Below are positions 49,192-58,039 of a stretch of DNA of 64,000 bases, one piece after another. Source of the DNA: an uncultured Cycloclasticus sp. Its GTDB lineage: Bacteria > Pseudomonadota > Gammaproteobacteria > Methylococcales > Cycloclasticaceae. Numbering within the stretch: the stretch's first letter is position 1; each line of letters starts with the position of its first letter. A program made the position numbers and the translations under genes. The notes under the pieces were generated by a model. It did no database searches, was not told the origin of the DNA, and worked only from the letters and a program-made list of their open reading frames with translations. Location: NCBI GenBank assembly GCA_913060865.1, contig CAJXTU010000004.1:92514-156513 (forward strand). Reading direction: 5' to 3'.

Positions 49192-50643
49192 ATGAATATT
49201 AGTAACCCGAGTCTTTTCAAACAACAAGCCTTTATAAACGGGCAGTGGGTTGATGCAACAGACCATCAAACGATGCCTATTTATAACCCATCTAGCAATC
49301 AATTAATTGGCCGTGTACCCGTCATAACTGCTCAGCAGACCCAAGAAGCTATTCGCTGCGCTCAGGCAGCATGGGCAAACTGGCGAGATAAACCGGCAAA
49401 AGAGCGCTCAACGGTATTACGACGCTGGTTTGACCTTATTCTTGAAAACCAAGAGGACCTAGCTACGATCATTACCCTAGAACAAGGAAAGCCTCTGAAT
49501 GAGGCGCGCGGTGAAATCATCTATGGCTCCACCTTTGTTGAATGGTTTGCTGAAGAAGCCAAGCGCGTTTATGGCGATACCATTCCTGCACCTAGCGCTG
49601 ATAAGAAAATCATTGTTATTAAACAAGCCATTGGTGTCGTTGCGGCCATTACCCCTTGGAACTTCCCCAATGCAATGATTACCCGAAAATGTGCGCCTGC
49701 TCTAGCCGCTGGCTGCCCGGTTATTGTTAAACCTGCTCCTGAGACCCCTTTTTCTGCCTTAGCCCTAGCTGAACTAGGCCAGCAAGCAGGTCTACCTGAT
49801 GGTATTTTGAATGTTATTACAGGTGATGCACAAATTATTGGTGCCGAGCTGACCGCTAGCCCCATCGTACGAAAACTATCGTTTACCGGTTCGACTAAGG
49901 TTGGAAAAATACTGATGCGCCAATGTGCAGATACGGTTAAAAAATTAAGCTTGGAACTAGGTGGCAACGCACCGTTTATTGTCTTTGATGATGCCGACTT
50001 AGATGCGGCTGTTGAAGGTGCCATGGCAAGCAAGTTCAGAAATACCGGGCAAACATGCGTGTGTGCCAACCGTATTTTAGTTCAAGACGGTATCTATGAT
50101 GCCTTCGCAGAAAAGCTTGCCCGTACCGTGGCTAAAATGGTGGTGGCTGATGGTCTATCGGAACAAGCAGAACAAGGCCCACTCATTAATTCAGCCGCCT
50201 TAGCTAAAGTACAAACTCACCTTGATAACGCTGTTGAATTAGGTGCTACTGTACTAACAGGCGGGCAGCCACATGCTCTAGGTGGACTATTCTTCCAGCC
50301 TACGGTGCTTAGCAATGTCAATGAAACTATGCAAATAAGCCATGAAGAAACTTTTGGCCCTATTGCCCCTCTATACCGCTTCAATACCGACCAAGAAGCT
50401 ATTGATATGGCCAATAACACACCCTTTGGCCTAGCCGCTTATTTTTATTCGCAAAACATTAAACGTGTCTGGCATATTGCCGAAGCACTTGAGGTGGGTA
50501 TTGTTGGTATTAACGCAGGTGTTATCTCTTCCGAGGTCGCACCATTTGGCGGAATAAAAGAATCGGGTATTGGCCGAGAAGGGTCTAAATATGGCATTGA
50601 CGAGTTTGTGGAAATGAAATACCTCTGCCTAGGTGAAATGTAG
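49192..50643 (+). CDS. Succinate-semialdehyde-type NAD(P)+ aldehyde dehydrogenase
   Basis: A 483-residue aldehyde dehydrogenase of the GabD class. The general base Glu lies in LELGGNAPFIVFDDAD near 255 and the nucleophilic Cys in GQTCVCANR near 288, with the extra Cys two residues on that marks many succinate-semialdehyde dehydrogenases. TPWNFP and the glycine loop FTGSTKVGK are present. It is divergent from the DmlA-like gene with a 74-base gap, the only plus-strand gene in the catabolic region. It may oxidise an aldehyde made by that cassette. Confidence 0.9.
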   Translation: MNISNPSLFKQQAFINGQWVDATDHQTMPIYNPSSNQLIGRVPVITAQQTQEAIRCAQAAWANWRDKPAKERSTVLRRWFDLILENQEDLATIITLEQGKPLNEARGEIIYGSTFVEWFAEEAKRVYGDTIPAPSADKKIIVIKQAIGVVAAITPWNFPNAMITRKCAPALAAGCPVIVKPAPETPFSALALAELGQQAGLPDGILNVITGDAQIIGAELTASPIVRKLSFTGSTKVGKILMRQCADTVKKLSLELGGNAPFIVFDDADLDAAVEGAMASKFRNTGQTCVCANRILVQDGIYDAFAEKLARTVAKMVVADGLSEQAEQGPLINSAALAKVQTHLDNAVELGATVLTGGQPHALGGLFFQPTVLSNVNETMQISHEETFGPIAPLYRFNTDQEAIDMANNTPFGLAAYFYSQNIKRVWHIAEALEVGIVGINAGVISSEVAPFGGIKESGIGREGSKYGIDEFVEMKYLCLGEM

Positions 50644-50980
50644 CGGCCTTTTTTAAATCCATTGAAAACAGACTTTTTGAGCAAACCTCTTGGGAAATAG
50701 TGTAGATGCTACTATTTCTCAAGTTTCACATACCCTAAGCATTTATAACAACGTATAAATAATTCAACTTCATGCTCAAATAAAACAACTCATGCGCTTA
50801 ATTTATTTATTTTATTTGCACGTAAAATGAAAACCCGATAGCTAAGTGACCTAGCCTGACCTCTTGTTGATTTGTTATTATCAGAGCATTAATATTAAAA
50901 CTCAAACCTTCAATGACTGTCTTATTACGAGTCATCGTCTCGTTTTTGAATGTATCATTCAGTTTTACTCTCTAGCAAAA
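50644..50980. other. Gene-free stretch between two convergent units
   Basis: There is no plausible gene here. An 8-bp inverted repeat GAAATAGT-ACTATTTC (50694-50718) follows the aldehyde dehydrogenase stop by about 50 bases, without a T-run. A second short one, ATGACT-AGTCAT, lies near 50915-50935 and precedes CGTTTTTG, so it may be a weak terminator for the plus-strand gene. Confidence 0.5.
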
Positions 50981-51013
50981 AAAAACCTAGTAACTTTTAT
51001 TACTAGGTTTTTA
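50976..51013. terminator. Strong bidirectional terminator at the end of the dmp operon
   Basis: AAAAACCTAGTAA and TTACTAGGTTTTT are exact reverse complements of 13 bases around a 6-base loop, with extra A's on the left that extend the U-run on the minus strand. It lies about 40 bases after the dmpI stop and ends the long dmp transcript. Confidence 0.95.
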
Positions 51014-51054
51014 TAGGTTGTCAGCAAACCATTAGTTTTTAATAGTCGAGCTGA

Positions 51055-51246
51055 TTAGCGACCTAACGATTTAGCTGTTTTACCACCAATTCCAAATTGA
51101 GTATTAGGCACTTCTTGAATTAGTACACGAACATTTTGACGCGGCGCATCAACTGCTTCACAAAGTGCATCCGTTACTTTTTCTATAACAGCTGCTTTTT
51201 GTTCATCTGTACGTCCCACCATCATATGGATATGTGCAATAGGCAT
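51055..51246 (-). CDS. dmpI: 4-oxalocrotonate tautomerase
   Basis: A 63-residue tautomerase whose N-terminal Pro (after Met removal, PIAHIHMMVGRTDEQK) is the catalytic base. It converts the enol form of 4-oxalocrotonate to the keto form for DmpH. The conserved Arg residues (about 11 and 39) are visible. It is last in the dmp operon, 12 bases after dmpH. Confidence 0.96.
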   Translation of the reverse strand: MPIAHIHMMVGRTDEQKAAVIEKVTDALCEAVDAPRQNVRVLIQEVPNTQFGIGGKTAKSLGR

Positions 51247-51258
51247 CTTATCTCTCCT

Positions 51259-52050
51259 TTAATCTACGAAACGCATAGTGACAGTGCCTAAGTCTTGATA
51301 ACGCACTGAAACATTATCACCTGCCTTAACTGCAATGGCTGGAGTAATGGCACCCGCCATAATAAAGGTACCTGCTGGAATGACCTCGCCACGTTCTGCT
51401 AACATGTTAGCTAACATGGCGATACTCGCTGCTGGGTGACCTAAAATAGCAGCACCTGCGCCAAGTTCCACAACCTCACCATTTATCTCCATCACAACAC
51501 CGATGGTTTTAAGGTCCAAGTCTTCAACAGGTAACATACGACCACCCGTTACAAAGCGAGATGATGACGAGTTATCCGCAATTACACTCTTAAGGTCAAA
51601 TTTAAAATCCTTGTAACGAGAGTCAATAATTTCAACCGCTGGTACAATAAAGTCTGTTGCTGACAACACATCACCGATGTGGCAACCAGGGCCACTGAGT
51701 TCTTTTTTCGTCACAAACGCAACTTCTGCTTCAACCTTTGGATGAATAAGTTCAGATATTTTAATTTCAGCACCATCTGGGCAGCTAAAATAATCCGCCA
51801 AGAATCCATAACATGGTGTTTCAACACCCATTTGACGCATTTTAGCCATGGATGTTAAGCCCATTTTTAGGCCAACAATTTTGTTACCCCTTGCTTCTTT
51901 ACGACGACGAATTTCCCATTGCACATCCAGCGCTTCATCCCAAGTAATATCTGGATAATCATTCGTAATTTTTGTTACTTCTGTGCAGTTTAGTTCTGCG
52001 TTTTCAAGATGCTCTGCTAATTTTTCAATCGTTGCTTTATCTAATGCCAT
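51259..52050 (-). CDS. dmpH: 4-oxalocrotonate decarboxylase
   Basis: A 263-residue enzyme of the hydratase/decarboxylase family that removes CO2 from 2-oxo-3-hexenedioate. GLKMGLTSMAKMRQMGVETPCYGFL near 60-84 is the DmpH form of the family block; the metal-binding Glu residues lie in HPKVEAEVAFV near 104-114. It acts in complex with the hydratase DmpE, a homologue encoded in the same operon. Confidence 0.93.
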   Translation of the reverse strand: MALDKATIEKLAEHLENAELNCTEVTKITNDYPDITWDEALDVQWEIRRRKEARGNKIVGLKMGLTSMAKMRQMGVETPCYGFLADYFSCPDGAEIKISELIHPKVEAEVAFVTKKELSGPGCHIGDVLSATDFIVPAVEIIDSRYKDFKFDLKSVIADNSSSSRFVTGGRMLPVEDLDLKTIGVVMEINGEVVELGAGAAILGHPAASIAMLANMLAERGEVIPAGTFIMAGAITPAIAVKAGDNVSVRYQDLGTVTMRFVD

Positions 52051-52059
52051 GGTAGTCCC

Positions 52060-53088
52060 CTAAGCTGATTTCTTTTTAATTTCTAGTGCTACATCTTCGA
52101 TCATATCTTCTTGACCGCCAACCGCACCCATTTCGCCCAATGCCATTAAAATTTCTCTTGCTGGCACACCGTGATTTTTCTCAGCTCTTTTCGCATGAAG
52201 TAAAAATGATGAATAGACACCCGCATAACCTAACGTTAATGAGTCTCTGTCTATGCGTGTTGGTGTCGGCATTAAAGGAAGTGCTATATCTTCAGCCACA
52301 TCCATAATTTTATCGACATCAACGCCTGTTTCAATACCCATCCGATTACAGACAGCCACCATCACTTCAAGTGGCGTATTACCTGCACCTGCGCCAAAAC
52401 CAGCAACAGAGCCATCAATACGAACGGCCCCTGCTTCAATCGCTGCGAGTGAGTTAGCAATACCCATCGCCATATTGTGATGACCATGAAAGCCGATTTC
52501 AATATCATTACTTAATCCTGCTCTTAAAGCCGCAATTCGATCCGTGACATCATCTGGTAATAAGTAGCCTGCTGAGTCCGTTGCATAAATACAATTTGCA
52601 CCGTAATCCACCATTTTTTTAGCTTGCTCTAACAAAGCTTCAGGTGACGTCATATGCGCCATCATTAAAAATCCAACCGTATCTAATCCGTATTCACGTG
52701 CTTTTTGAATATGCTGTTCAGAAACATCCGCCTCTGTACAATGAGTCGCAACACGAATAGTTGATATTCCACAACCCGCAGCCATATCTAAGTCCTCGAC
52801 CGTCCCTAAACCCGGTAACAGTAAAGCAGATATTTTGGCATTTTTCATTTTTGGAACAACTGCCTCAAGATATTCACGGTTAGTGTGTTTTCCAAACCCG
52901 TAATTAACTGAAGAACCACCTAAGCCATCGCCGTGCGTTACTTCGATTAATGGCATACCCGCTTCATCAAGGGCAACAGCCATTCGAACCATATCATCCA
53001 ACGAAAATTGATGACTAACTGAATGCATTCCATCACGTAACGCATTATCGTGTAGCTTAATTTTTTTACCTTTTAAATTCATCATCAA
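52060..53088 (-). CDS. dmpG: 4-hydroxy-2-oxovalerate aldolase
   Basis: A 342-residue class II aldolase that splits 4-hydroxy-2-oxovalerate to pyruvate and acetaldehyde. The metal and catalytic motif [17 protein letters not shown] is near 13-29, and the metal-binding HGHHNMA near 198-204. It channels acetaldehyde to DmpF, whose gene is 4 bases upstream. Length matches the family. Confidence 0.97.
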   Translation of the reverse strand: MMMNLKGKKIKLHDNALRDGMHSVSHQFSLDDMVRMAVALDEAGMPLIEVTHGDGLGGSSVNYGFGKHTNREYLEAVVPKMKNAKISALLLPGLGTVEDLDMAAGCGISTIRVATHCTEADVSEQHIQKAREYGLDTVGFLMMAHMTSPEALLEQAKKMVDYGANCIYATDSAGYLLPDDVTDRIAALRAGLSNDIEIGFHGHHNMAMGIANSLAAIEAGAVRIDGSVAGFGAGAGNTPLEVMVAVCNRMGIETGVDVDKIMDVAEDIALPLMPTPTRIDRDSLTLGYAGVYSSFLLHAKRAEKNHGVPAREILMALGEMGAVGGQEDMIEDVALEIKKKSA

Positions 53089-53092
53089 CCTC

Positions 53093-53998
53093 CTAAACCA
53101 ACTTGGTTAACGTTAGCGTGCCGTTTTCAATTTCTTCGGCAAACATTTCTGCTGTTCTTGTTCCAGCAGCCGTCATAATATCTAAATTACCCGCGTATTT
53201 TGGAAGGTAATCACCTAGGCCTTCAACTTCTAAAAACACACTCACTCTATTGCCATCAAATATTGGGCCGTTTTTCAACTTATATCCCGGCACATATTTT
53301 TGAACTTCTTTGATCATGGCATGTACTGACTCTGTAATAGCCTTCTGATCCGGCTCTGTTTCAGTTAAACAATGAACCGTATCCCTCATAATTAAAGGAG
53401 GTTCGGCAGGGTTTAAAATAATAATCGCTTTACCTTTTTTAGCACCACCAATCTCTTCAACTGCTCGTGCTGTCGTACGAGTAAACTCATCAATATTTTT
53501 ACGTGTACCTGGCCCAGCAGATTTTGATGCTACCGTTGCAACAATTTCACCATACTCTACGGGCTGCACTTGACTAACAGCCGCTACCATTGGAATCGTT
53601 GCTTGGCCACCACAGGTCACCATATTAACGTTCATTTCTTGCTCACCAACATGCTCTTTCAAGTTAACAGGTGGAACACAAAATGGGCCAATAGCCGCTG
53701 GTGTTAAATCAATCACTAACACACCTTTTTCTTGCAACTTACGGTTATTTTCACCGTGAACATAAGCTGAGGTTGCATCGAACGCGATCTGAATATTGTC
53801 CTCTTCAATATGAGGAATCAAGCCATCAACGCCTTCATGCGTTGTTTTCAAACCGGCAGCTTGAGCCTTTAACAAGCCATCTGAATCTGGGTCAATCCCT
53901 ACCATCCAAACTGGGTTTAAATTTGGGCTACGTTGTAACTTAGCCATTAAGTCAGTACCGATGTTACCGGAACCGATCATTGCACAATTTATTGCCAT
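53093..53998 (-). CDS. dmpF: Acetaldehyde dehydrogenase (CoA-acylating)
   Basis: A 301-residue enzyme that oxidises channelled acetaldehyde to acetyl-CoA. The NAD+ loop [13 protein letters not shown] is at 8-20 and the catalytic Cys is in [12 protein letters not shown] near 125-136. The partner aldolase gene follows, as always in these pathways. Confidence 0.97.
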   Translation of the reverse strand: MAINCAMIGSGNIGTDLMAKLQRSPNLNPVWMVGIDPDSDGLLKAQAAGLKTTHEGVDGLIPHIEEDNIQIAFDATSAYVHGENNRKLQEKGVLVIDLTPAAIGPFCVPPVNLKEHVGEQEMNVNMVTCGGQATIPMVAAVSQVQPVEYGEIVATVASKSAGPGTRKNIDEFTRTTARAVEEIGGAKKGKAIIILNPAEPPLIMRDTVHCLTETEPDQKAITESVHAMIKEVQKYVPGYKLKNGPIFDGNRVSVFLEVEGLGDYLPKYAGNLDIMTAAGTRTAEMFAEEIENGTLTLTKLV

Positions 53999-54023
53999 TA
54001 ACTAATCTCCTGAAATTTCGTGC

Positions 54024-54809
54024 TTAAACAAAGCGTACAGAAGCTGAACCAATTCCACCCACGCTAACACGCATAGAATCACCCGCTTTGGCGTCAACCA
54101 TCATGCATAATGCACCTGATAGAATCACCTCACCTGCTTTCAATGTTACGCCTAATGCGCCCATAGTATTAGCTAACCAAGTCATTGCATTGACAGGAGA
54201 GCCCAGTGCTGCCGCACCTGCACCTGTATGCATCAACTCTCCATTTTTTTCGAGGGTTAAACCACAAACACTTAAATCAACTTTACGTGGATCAACGGCC
54301 GTTCCACCTAGTACTAGGTAGCCACATGAAGCATTATCAGCCACCGTATCTTGAATTTTAATTTTCCAGTCAGTAATTCTTGAATCAACAATTTCAAAAC
54401 AAGGCATAACCGCTTCAGTCGCCGCTAAAATATCGGCATTAGTTAACCCTGGCCCGCACAAGTCTTTTTTTAGAACAAACGCTATTTCACCTTCCGCTTT
54501 CGGTTGGATCATTTTTTCAGAAACAGGAATATCCTGCCCTTCTGACATAACCATATCACTCAAGAGGTAGCCAAAATCAGGCTGGTTAACGTCCAACATA
54601 TTCATGACAACTTTACTCGTACAGCCTACTTTTTTACCAACAATTCTTTCACCTGCATCAAGACGACGTTGAATCATTTGATGTTGAATTTTATACGCAT
54701 CCTCAATCGTCACTTCTGGTGAGCGCTCGGTAATGGGTGCAATCGTTTGTTGCGTAATTAATGCGTTATATAGCTCATCGCCATACTGTATTATTTTTTC
54801 TTGATCCAT
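54024..54809 (-). CDS. dmpE: 2-oxopent-4-enoate hydratase
   Basis: A 261-residue hydratase that adds water to 2-hydroxypenta-2,4-dienoate. GKKVGCTSKVVMNMLDVNQPDFGYL near 58-83 is the family block, and metal-binding Glu residues lie in QPKAEGEIAFV. It shares fold with DmpH and should form a complex with it. It lies 10 bases after dmpC. Confidence 0.95.
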   Translation of the reverse strand: MDQEKIIQYGDELYNALITQQTIAPITERSPEVTIEDAYKIQHQMIQRRLDAGERIVGKKVGCTSKVVMNMLDVNQPDFGYLLSDMVMSEGQDIPVSEKMIQPKAEGEIAFVLKKDLCGPGLTNADILAATEAVMPCFEIVDSRITDWKIKIQDTVADNASCGYLVLGGTAVDPRKVDLSVCGLTLEKNGELMHTGAGAAALGSPVNAMTWLANTMGALGVTLKAGEVILSGALCMMVDAKAGDSMRVSVGGIGSASVRFV

Positions 54810-54819
54810 TGTTTATTCC

Positions 54820-56271
54820 TTATAGTTTTACACAAATATTGGTCAGCTCTGAATAGAACTCCAATGAATAATGACCGCCTTCACGACCTGTTCCAGATTG
54901 CTTCGCTCCACCAAATGGTGTACGTAAATCTCTTAAAAACCAGCTATTAACCCAACAAACACCCGTATCCATTTGAGCAGCAACACGATGCGCTCGAGTA
55001 ACGCTTTCTGTCCAAACAGACGATGCTAAACCATAAGGCGTATCATTCGCTAACTCAATCGCCTCTTCTTCTGTATCAAATGGTGTGATATGTGTACATG
55101 GGCCGAAAATTTCTTCTTGTACAACTCGAGCTGTTTCTGGCAAACCTGTCCAGATGGTTGGTTCAACCCAGTAACCGCCCGATAAATCCTCAGGCATATC
55201 GGGAATTCCACCACCGGTAACAATTGTCGCGCCTTCGTCAGCCGCAGCTTTATAGAAGCTAAGAACTTTATCACGGTGAGCAGCGCTGATGAGCGGGCCC
55301 AAATTTGTTTCAGGGTCTTCAGAACGACCTAATTTAAGTGCTTCGGCACCTTCTTTAAGGCGCTGTACAAACTCATTAAAAATTGGGCGTTCAACATACA
55401 GACGTTCTGTACCTAAACAAACCTGACCACAATTAGCGAATGCTGAACGCATACTGCCTTCAATGGCTTTATCCATATCACAATCGGCAAATACAATACC
55501 CGCATTTTTGCCGCCAAGCTCTAATGACGAGTCACGAACACCCACAGCAGCCGCTGCAGCAATACGCTCACCTGTTGCCGTTGACCCTGTAAAGGTAATC
55601 GCATCCAAGCCTGGATTGGTAATTAACGCTTCACCGACTTCACGGCCTTTTCCTAAAATAACGTTATAAACTCCTTCTGGAACACCGGCATCATTCATCA
55701 CTTCACCCAGAAGTGTTGATGTTAACTGCGTCTCTTCGGATGGTTTAACAACAACAGTATTGCCACAGGCTAATGCAGGGGCAATTTTCCATGTCATTAG
55801 TAATAGGGGTAAGTTCCAAGGCCCTATAACGCCAATCACACCTTTAGGTTTACGAACTGTATAATTTAACGCACCCGTACCATCAGGCGTAGGCATATGA
55901 AACGCCTCATCTGCTGCATTTTTGATGGTATCAGCAAAAATCTTAAAGTTAGCAGCACCGCGCGGTATATCAATATGACTGGCAAGAGAATAAGGCTTTC
56001 CGGTATCTAGGCATTCTGCTTCTAAAAACTCATCAAAACGCGCATTAATGCCATCAGCAATTTTATATAAAATATCAACCCGGTCTTGTATTGAATATCC
56101 AGCCCAAGGACCTTTTAAAGCGGCACGAGCCGCATCAACGGCCTGCCCAACTTGTTCGATACTTGTTGTGTGATATTTACAAACCAGCTCGCCTGTTGTC
56201 GGTGAAAAAATATCACCAAATTCGCCAGAACTAGTGAACTCACCGTTGATAAAACCCTTAACTTCTCTCAT
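54820..56271 (-). CDS. dmpC: 2-hydroxymuconic semialdehyde dehydrogenase
   Basis: A 483-residue aldehyde dehydrogenase that starts the 4-oxalocrotonate branch. The general base is in SLELGGKNAGIVFADCD near 250 and the Cys in CGQVCLGTERLYV near 285. GPWNLPLLLM and FTGSTATGERI bind the cofactor. Position between the ring-cleavage dioxygenase and dmpE fits the dmp/xyl order and sets it apart from the GabD-type copy at 49.2 kb. Confidence 0.95.
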   Translation of the reverse strand: MREVKGFINGEFTSSGEFGDIFSPTTGELVCKYHTTSIEQVGQAVDAARAALKGPWAGYSIQDRVDILYKIADGINARFDEFLEAECLDTGKPYSLASHIDIPRGAANFKIFADTIKNAADEAFHMPTPDGTGALNYTVRKPKGVIGVIGPWNLPLLLMTWKIAPALACGNTVVVKPSEETQLTSTLLGEVMNDAGVPEGVYNVILGKGREVGEALITNPGLDAITFTGSTATGERIAAAAAVGVRDSSLELGGKNAGIVFADCDMDKAIEGSMRSAFANCGQVCLGTERLYVERPIFNEFVQRLKEGAEALKLGRSEDPETNLGPLISAAHRDKVLSFYKAAADEGATIVTGGGIPDMPEDLSGGYWVEPTIWTGLPETARVVQEEIFGPCTHITPFDTEEEAIELANDTPYGLASSVWTESVTRAHRVAAQMDTGVCWVNSWFLRDLRTPFGGAKQSGTGREGGHYSLEFYSELTNICVKL

Positions 56272-56307
56272 ATTTATTTACCTAACTTCTATTTAACTTT
56301 CAATTAT

Positions 56308-56730
56308 TTAACTAATAGCATCAATACCTGCTTGAGCGCAGATAATATCTTCTTCTTCAGAACCACCTGAAACACCAATTGCCCCAATCAGCTCATCACC
56401 TTCCATAATCGGTAAGCCACCACCAAAGGTGACGATATTTGGCCTTTGTACTATACCCGCTTGTAATTGCACATTACCTTGGAGAATTTCACTCCACTGC
56501 ATGGTTGGAAACCCAAACCCCCCAGAGGTATAAGCCTTGTCTCTAGCAACACCCATAGATGGCAAGAACGAGTTATTCATTCTTAACAATGCAATTTCAA
56601 TAGCGGAACTATCAACCACGCAAACACTAATACCGATGTTTAACTCTTTGGCTTTCTCAACGGCAGCTTGAGCTGCAACACAAGCCGCTTCCATTAAAAT
56701 ATTTTTCTTTGCAATACTGTTACTAGCCAT
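56308..56730 (-). CDS. HbpS/GlcG-family protein in the meta operon
   Basis: A 140-residue protein of the GlcG/HbpS (DUF336) family. ISVCVVDSSAIEIALLRM near 34-51, PTMQWSEI and the C-terminal GGLPIMEGDELIGAIGVSGG are the family pattern. Members bind heme or small ligands and are often encoded next to aromatic or diol pathways, with unclear role. It lies 5 bases after dmpB and 36 before dmpC, so it is co-expressed with the ring-cleavage enzymes. Confidence 0.87.
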   Translation of the reverse strand: MASNSIAKKNILMEAACVAAQAAVEKAKELNIGISVCVVDSSAIEIALLRMNNSFLPSMGVARDKAYTSGGFGFPTMQWSEILQGNVQLQAGIVQRPNIVTFGGGLPIMEGDELIGAIGVSGGSEEEDIICAQAGIDAIS

Positions 56731-56735
56731 GATAC

Positions 56736-57656
56736 TTAAGAGGTAACGCCCATGAAACTATCCACCAACTGACGTGAGTGATAGAAAATTGCTTGGCCAA
56801 TGTTATCAGCTGTCCAAGTTAAAACAGGGCTATCGGGGTACACGTAACTATCTTCGGCAAATACTTCGTTACGATTACCAGATGGATCAAAGAAATAGAT
56901 AGTTTGGCCTCGAGTTAAACCATGGCGTGTTGGACCTGTTTCCAGCGGAATATCTTCCATTGAAATAATATCACCTGCTTTTAAAACACCCTCCCAAGAA
57001 CCTAATAAAAATGAAGCATGGTGTAATTGACCTGCCTCCTCAGAACGGATAAATGCAACATCATGTGCTTTAGTACTGCAGCTTAAAAATGTTGCCAGTT
57101 TAGTATCACCATCAACTATTTGTTCCGTTAATTGAAACTCTAACGCTTCAGTAAAAAACTTAAAGTTTTCGTCAAAATTATTGCCGTACAATAAGCAATG
57201 ATCAAAACGGATGGGCTCCATTCCTTTCAAACCTCTTGGCCAAGGCGCAGGATTAGTCGTTGGAAGACCGTTACCCACTTGTTCTTTTTCAGCATATAGC
57301 TCAAAAGTATGGCCAGCAGGAGCCACAAAACGCACCCTTTCGCCACAACCATTTAATTCACCAGCGGGCACTCTTTTAGTTTCAATGCCAAAGTTTTTAA
57401 CCTTAGATTCAAAACGCCACAAATCTTGCTCTGTTGCTACCTTGAACGCCATGTGATCCATGCCTGCTCGGTCTGAAGGTTCCAACACAACCGAAAACTT
57501 ATCTTGCTCATCCCAGCATTTAAGATATACACGCCCCTGATCATCTCGATCGGTTTCTATCAGACCAATATTTTCACAATAATGATTTAGCGATTCTTCC
57601 ATATCCAATACTCTTAATTGGACATGCCCCGGACGTAAAATTCCTGTCATTGCCAT
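56736..57656 (-). CDS. dmpB: Catechol 2,3-dioxygenase
   Basis: A 306-residue extradiol dioxygenase of the two-domain type I family that opens catechol to 2-hydroxymuconic semialdehyde. The Fe(II) ligands are H153 (FDHCLLYG), H213 (LHHASFLLG) and E264 (NEVFAEDS), at nearly the same places as in XylE. The C-terminal domain holds the active site; the N-terminal one is a structural repeat. A 380-base gap separates it from dmpP. Confidence 0.97.
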   Translation of the reverse strand: MAMTGILRPGHVQLRVLDMEESLNHYCENIGLIETDRDDQGRVYLKCWDEQDKFSVVLEPSDRAGMDHMAFKVATEQDLWRFESKVKNFGIETKRVPAGELNGCGERVRFVAPAGHTFELYAEKEQVGNGLPTTNPAPWPRGLKGMEPIRFDHCLLYGNNFDENFKFFTEALEFQLTEQIVDGDTKLATFLSCSTKAHDVAFIRSEEAGQLHHASFLLGSWEGVLKAGDIISMEDIPLETGPTRHGLTRGQTIYFFDPSGNRNEVFAEDSYVYPDSPVLTWTADNIGQAIFYHSRQLVDSFMGVTS

Positions 57657-58039
57657 GTTGGCTCTCCTATCTAAATTAATTTTCTAAAATTGCGTTGCAC
57701 TATACTACAAATGCGATTTACACACTTTACCGTGATACAGTTTTTTGTAAACAACCAATTGCATTTAATATGATACCCGAGACTGGAAAAGCAGGACATG
57801 CCAACGCCGCGCCTTAACTTTTTTCGACGTCAGAAATATAATTTCTACTCATTATTTTAAATCTGTATTAACAGCTTACTATTTGGGTTTCACACAACCA
57901 AACCATTCACTCCCTCAATCTAATTGAGATACCGTTTGACCCAACCGAGTCACTTCAGCCTATAAATAGCTTACTTCACTGTCAGGGCAAGCCTCAGCTG
58001 TGTTTTCAATGATAATATTGAAGTTCATCTTTTATTAAA
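57657..58039. other. 383-base gap between dmpP and dmpB with two palindromes and a possible ferredoxin remnant
   Basis: In the Pseudomonas dmp operon this place holds dmpQ, a small ferredoxin that reactivates catechol 2,3-dioxygenase. No such gene is here. Right after dmpP a 22-codon ORF (57960-58028, minus; MNFNIIIENTAEACPD) faintly recalls the start of such ferredoxins and then stops. Two perfect 6-bp-arm palindromes are seen: AGAAAT-ata-ATTTCT (57832-57846) and CTCAAT-cta-ATTGAG (57914-57928). A promoter for the lower pathway may lie here. Confidence 0.5.

Noticed and set aside
49569-50069. 166-residue minus-strand ORF
   Set aside because: Antisense shadow inside the aldehyde dehydrogenase gene, whose motifs are complete.
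57661-58039. A sigma-54 element before catechol 2,3-dioxygenase
   Set aside because: I searched for GC-N10-CC on the plus strand with suitable halves; GCAGGACATGCC has the wrong spacing and no other site fits.
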